Below, in pieces: positions 12,974-16,025 of a stretch of 16,025 nucleotides of DNA. A program made the translations under genes and the position numbers. The first letter of the stretch is position 1. The number at the start of each line of letters is the position of its first letter. Location of the stretch: NCBI GenBank assembly GCA_004561785.1, contig SFUB01000041.1, positions 1-16,025 of the forward strand. The letters are read 5' to 3'. The notes under the pieces were generated by a model. The model worked only from the letters and a program-made list of their open reading frames with translations. It searched no databases and had not been told where the DNA came from. This DNA is from a bacterium (GTDB taxonomy: Bacteria; Bacillota_I; Bacilli_A; RFN20; CAG-826).

Positions 12974-14302
12974 TCATTTGTCCCGATGGTCTTCCTTCCA
13001 CTTCTTGATCTGTTCATGACGGGCTTTGTAACGGGCCTCGAGACCTTGCTCGGTCGGCTGATAATAGGATTTCCCGGCGAGTTTGGGCGGAAGGCAAACC
13101 TCGTTGGTCAATTTCTCCGGGGCGTCATGGGCGTATTGGTATCCTTTGTTGTAGCCGAGTTCTTTCATGAGTTTCGTCGGAGCGTTTCGGATATCCAGGG
13201 GAACGGGTTCGGCGAAGGTCTCCAAAGCGTCTTTTGCGGCGGCGTCATAAGAAACTTCCATCGCGTTCGATTTCGGAGCCAAGGACATGTAGACCACCGC
13301 TTCCGTCAGGTTCACATTGCATTCAGGAACGCCGATGAAGTGACAGGCTTGATAGGCGGCGACTGCGATTTCCAGGGCGCGGGGATCGGCCATGCCGATG
13401 TCTTCGGAAGCGAAACGAACGATGCGTCTAGCGATATAAAGGGGATCTTCCCCGGATTCGAGCATCCTTGCCAGCCAATAAATAGAGGCATCGGCATCGC
13501 TGTTGCGCATGGATTTGTGAAGCGCGGAGATCAGGTTGTAATGCTCTTCTCCTTTTTTGTCGTAAAGCAGCGATTTCTTGGATGTGCATTGGATGACGTC
13601 TTCTTTGGAAATATAAAGGGACCCATCGGTTTTGGCTTCGCCGTTCAGATAAGCCATCTCAAGGGTCGATAAGGCCTTCCTCGCGTCGCCGTTTGCGAAA
13701 CTCGCGATAAGCTCCAACGACTCTTCCTCGCATTCCACGCGGCTTCCGCCCAACCCTTTGGGGGAGGCCAAAGCGTTTTTCAGCAATTTGACGAGGTCTT
13801 TCTCTTCAAGCGCCTTCAAGACGAAGACTTTGCAACGGGAAAGCAAAGCGGAGTTGACCTCGAAGGAAGGGTTCTCCGTCGTTGCCCCGATCAATATGAT
13901 TGAGCCTTTCTCCACATAAGGCAAAAAGGCATCCTGCTGAGCTTTGTTGAAGCGATGGATTTCGTCCACGAAGAGGATGGTCTTCTCTCCGTATTGGCGG
14001 TTTTTCTCCGCCTTTTCCATGACCTCTTTGATTTCTTTGATTCCCGAGGTGACGGCGGAGAAATTGATGAAAGTCGCTTTGGTCTTCTTCGCGATGATCT
14101 GGGCCAATGTCGTCTTGCCGACCCCAGGAGGCCCCCAAAAGATCATCGAAGAAACCTGGTCGGATTCGATGAGCTTCCTGAGGATCTTCCCTTCGCCGAT
14201 CAAATGCTCCTGACCCACGAATTCTTCCAAGTTCTCCGGGCGCAATTTGGCCGCGAGGGGTTCTTGGCTTTCCTTGACGCCGAATAGGTTTCCTTGTTCC
14301 AT
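12974..14302 (-). CDS. rarA: Replication-associated recombination ATPase RarA (MgsA)
   Basis: A 442-residue clamp-loader-like AAA+ ATPase that acts at stalled or single-stranded-DNA-containing replication forks. Walker A is WGPPGVGKTT (G57-T65), Walker B is FVDEIHRF (D113, E114), sensor 1 lies in IGATTENPSF (139-147), and the arginine finger candidate is R156 in LLSRC. The C-terminal tetramerisation part shows the family run DPLYIARRIVRFASEDIGMADP. The length is typical. The ATG at 14302 fits the usual N-terminus (NLFG...PLAAKLRP); an upstream ATG at 14410 would add 36 residues without similarity and overlap guaA. Promoter: TAGGAT seven bases before the ATG is only a weak candidate. trpS follows closely on the same strand. 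Confidence 0.94.
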   Translation of the reverse strand: MEQGNLFGVKESQEPLAAKLRPENLEEFVGQEHLIGEGKILRKLIESDQVSSMIFWGPPGVGKTTLAQIIAKKTKATFINFSAVTSGIKEIKEVMEKAEKNRQYGEKTILFVDEIHRFNKAQQDAFLPYVEKGSIILIGATTENPSFEVNSALLSRCKVFVLKALEEKDLVKLLKNALASPKGLGGSRVECEEESLELIASFANGDARKALSTLEMAYLNGEAKTDGSLYISKEDVIQCTSKKSLLYDKKGEEHYNLISALHKSMRNSDADASIYWLARMLESGEDPLYIARRIVRFASEDIGMADPRALEIAVAAYQACHFIGVPECNVNLTEAVVYMSLAPKSNAMEVSYDAAAKDALETFAEPVPLDIRNAPTKLMKELGYNKGYQYAHDAPEKLTNEVCLPPKLAGKSYYQPTEQGLEARYKARHEQIKKWKEDHRDK

Positions 14303-14396
14303 GCCGATAATCCTACCATCGTCGAAGGTTTCTTCCAAAAGGAAGAGAAAGCGTTTACCTCTACCCAAGCCGAGGAAAATGTCCGACAATTCAGCA

Positions 14397-15932
14397 ATGG
14401 AAAAAATCATCGTTCTCGATTTCGGCGGTCAGTACAACCAGCTCATCGCCCGACGCGTCCGTCAGTGCAAGGTCTATAGCGAAGTTCTTCCCTTCACCGC
14501 CCCCCTCTCCAAACTCGAAGGGGACGAAATCAAGGGGATCATCTTCACCGGCGGCCCCAACAGCGTTTACGATCCGTCTTCGCCGCACGTTGATCCCAAA
14601 ATCTTCTCCCTGGGAAAGCCGATCCTGGGCATTTGCTACGGGGCGCAGCTGATGGCCTATACCCTCGGTGGCAAAGTGGAGCCCACGGTGAAATCCGAGT
14701 ACGGAAACATCGAGATCGCCTTGAAAGGCGCCTCGCCCTTTTTGGAGGGCGTGCCTGAAAAAAGCCAGGTCTTCATGTCGCACAACGACCGGGTCACCCT
14801 TCTTCCGGAGGGGTTCCGCCTGACCGGGAGCAGCGAAGACTGCGAAAACGCGATCTTCGAAAACCAAGCTAAGCGCCTATACGCGACCCAGTTCCACCCC
14901 GAAGTGGAGCACAGCGTCTACGGTCAGAAGATGATTGAGAACTTCGTCCTGCGCATCTGCGGATGCAGGGGGGAATGGAAGGCCTCCTCTTTCATCGATT
15001 CCCAAATTCAGAAAATCCGGGAGCAGGTCGGGGACAAAAAAGTCCTCTGCGCCTTGTCTGGAGGCGTCGATTCCTCCGTCACCGCCACCTTGCTTGACCG
15101 GGCAATCGGCTCCAACCTAACCTGCGTCTTTGTCGACCACGGATTATTGAGGAAGGGCGAAGCCGATCAAGTCAAATCCATCTTCGGAAACAAAGACAAA
15201 TACCATCTCAACTTCATCCCCGTGGATGCGTCATCCTTGTTCCTGGAACGCCTGAAAGGGGTAACCGAGCCTGAGCAAAAGAGGAAGATCATCGGCAAAT
15301 CCTTCATCGACGTGTTCAAAGAAGCTTCGAAATCCATCCCCCATTGCGAATTCCTTGCCCAAGGGACCATCTACCCAGACCGCATCGAATCCGGGCTTGG
15401 GATCTCCGCGACGATCAAATCCCACCACAACGTGGGCGGCCTTCCCAAAGATATCGGATTCGAGGGGATCGTCGAGCCTTTGAAGGACCTCTTCAAAGAC
15501 GAGGTGAGGGAGGTCGGATTGATGCTTGGTTTGCCCGAAGACCTCATCTTCCGTCAGCCCTTCCCGGGACCGGGCCTTGGAATCCGCATCATCGGCGAAG
15601 TCACGCCGGAGAAAGTGGAAATTGTCCAAAATGCCGATGCGATTTTCCGCGAGGAAATGAAAAACAGCGGTTATGACAAAAAATCCTCGCAATTCTTCGC
15701 CGCTTTATCCAATATGCGCTCCGTCGGGGTCATGGGAGATTCGCGGACTTACGATTACGCGATCGTGATCCGCGCCGTCTCCACGGATGACTTCATGACC
15801 GCCAAACCGGTCGACCTCCCTTATTCCCTGCTCACGAGAATCGCCGATCGAATCGTCAACGAAGTGGATGGGGTCAACCGCGTCCTCTACGACTTCACTT
15901 CCAAACCCCCGGCAACCATCGAGTGGGAATAA
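14397..15932 (+). CDS. guaA: GMP synthase (glutamine-hydrolysing)
   Basis: A complete 511-residue enzyme that converts XMP, glutamine and ATP to GMP. The glutamine amidotransferase domain has the triad C80 (GICYGAQ), H167 and E169 (FHPEVEH). The ATP-pyrophosphatase domain begins with the P-loop SGGVDSS (221-227), and the dimerisation domain ends in the family's SKPPATIEWE. Two starts are possible: ATG 14397, preceded by GACAAT at 14385-14390 with 6 bases between (leaderless-like), or ATG 14379, six codons longer and nearer to the Bacillus protein, whose AGGA lies too close to the ATG. No guanine riboswitch is seen in the 94-base gap to rarA. Confidence 0.96.
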   Translation: MEKIIVLDFGGQYNQLIARRVRQCKVYSEVLPFTAPLSKLEGDEIKGIIFTGGPNSVYDPSSPHVDPKIFSLGKPILGICYGAQLMAYTLGGKVEPTVKSEYGNIEIALKGASPFLEGVPEKSQVFMSHNDRVTLLPEGFRLTGSSEDCENAIFENQAKRLYATQFHPEVEHSVYGQKMIENFVLRICGCRGEWKASSFIDSQIQKIREQVGDKKVLCALSGGVDSSVTATLLDRAIGSNLTCVFVDHGLLRKGEADQVKSIFGNKDKYHLNFIPVDASSLFLERLKGVTEPEQKRKIIGKSFIDVFKEASKSIPHCEFLAQGTIYPDRIESGLGISATIKSHHNVGGLPKDIGFEGIVEPLKDLFKDEVREVGLMLGLPEDLIFRQPFPGPGLGIRIIGEVTPEKVEIVQNADAIFREEMKNSGYDKKSSQFFAALSNMRSVGVMGDSRTYDYAIVIRAVSTDDFMTAKPVDLPYSLLTRIADRIVNEVDGVNRVLYDFTSKPPATIEWE

Positions 15933-16025
15933 AGGATTCGCTTGGGCGGCGGGACAACCGGAATTTAGTCTGAGAAACTGACTTTGGCGCTTGTTTTAAG
16001 CATGCCCAAAGCAGGCGAAGCCGAC

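Noticed and set aside
12986..13672. Plus-strand reading frame of 228 codons
   Set aside because: Antisense to rarA, which has all its AAA+ motifs on the minus strand.
14303..14396. Guanine or other purine riboswitch in the rarA-guaA gap
   Set aside because: The gap is only 94 bases, and no purine-aptamer core motifs were seen on either strand.
15933..16025. Possible C-terminal end of a minus-strand gene (stop at 15967-15965) after guaA
   Set aside because: Only about 19 codons to the edge, with no recognisable motif; a short hairpin-like GCTT/AAGC in the same stretch is also unconvincing. Nothing firm can be called.
1..16025. CRISPR arrays, insertion sequences, tRNA or rRNA genes
   Set aside because: No spaced direct repeats, transposase-like frames, cloverleaf sequences or conserved rRNA segments were found by eye.

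Overview
The window reads as a compact bacterial chromosome segment of roughly 50% GC from a Firmicutes-like lineage, most probably an uncultured Bacilli relative (Erysipelotrichales or the RF39/RFN20 type). That placement is an inference from a folT gene under a tetrahydrofolate riboswitch, a Bacillus-like GuaA, RarA and TrpS, and Shine-Dalgarno sites of the AGGAGG type. TGA is used as an ordinary stop codon (RarA, the amidohydrolase, the 618-residue membrane protein), so this is genetic code 11 and not the Mycoplasma code. Almost no DNA is left uncoded, and several convergent genes touch end to end.

Left edge (1-1401, minus): the first gene of what looks like a Wadjet anti-plasmid (SMC-like) system, jetA. 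It runs out of the window, and a strong ribosome site with an overlapping ATG at the very edge marks the probable start of jetB. Next come a small MazG-type nucleotide pyrophosphohydrolase (1546-1872, plus) and an unrecognised four-gene minus-strand operon (4624 down to 1874). The operon encodes three small helical proteins and a 618-residue protein with a large soluble N-terminal part and a C-terminal membrane domain. It has a good promoter with an internal palindrome, a second internal promoter, and identical 8-base gene overlaps. It is the best candidate here for something undescribed.

Middle (4678-10451): a HAD phosphatase (minus), diverging from a two-gene membrane operon on plus made of a single-pass protein with an Fn3-like ectodomain and an MscS-family channel overlapping by ATGA. 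Then an amidohydrolase (minus), diverging from a glycerophosphodiester phosphodiesterase (plus), and a GltD-like FAD/Fe-S oxidoreductase (minus), diverging from a GNAT acetyltransferase (plus) across a shared palindromic -10 box.

Right part (10501-16025): the GNAT gene runs 160 bases into the convergent folT (folate ECF transporter S component). Upstream of folT sit a clear THF riboswitch and a hairpin that would bury the start codon. TrpS and RarA lie upstream on the same strand, with a terminator after trpS. guaA (GMP synthase) diverges from rarA and is complete.

A recurring theme is that candidate -10 hexamers lie only 6-11 bases before the start codon of several genes that lack a well-placed Shine-Dalgarno site, suggesting leaderless or nearly leaderless mRNAs. 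Most genes are unrelated housekeeping or salvage functions in single or two-gene units. The functional groupings visible are Wadjet, the unknown operon, the MscS pair and the folate-regulated transporter.
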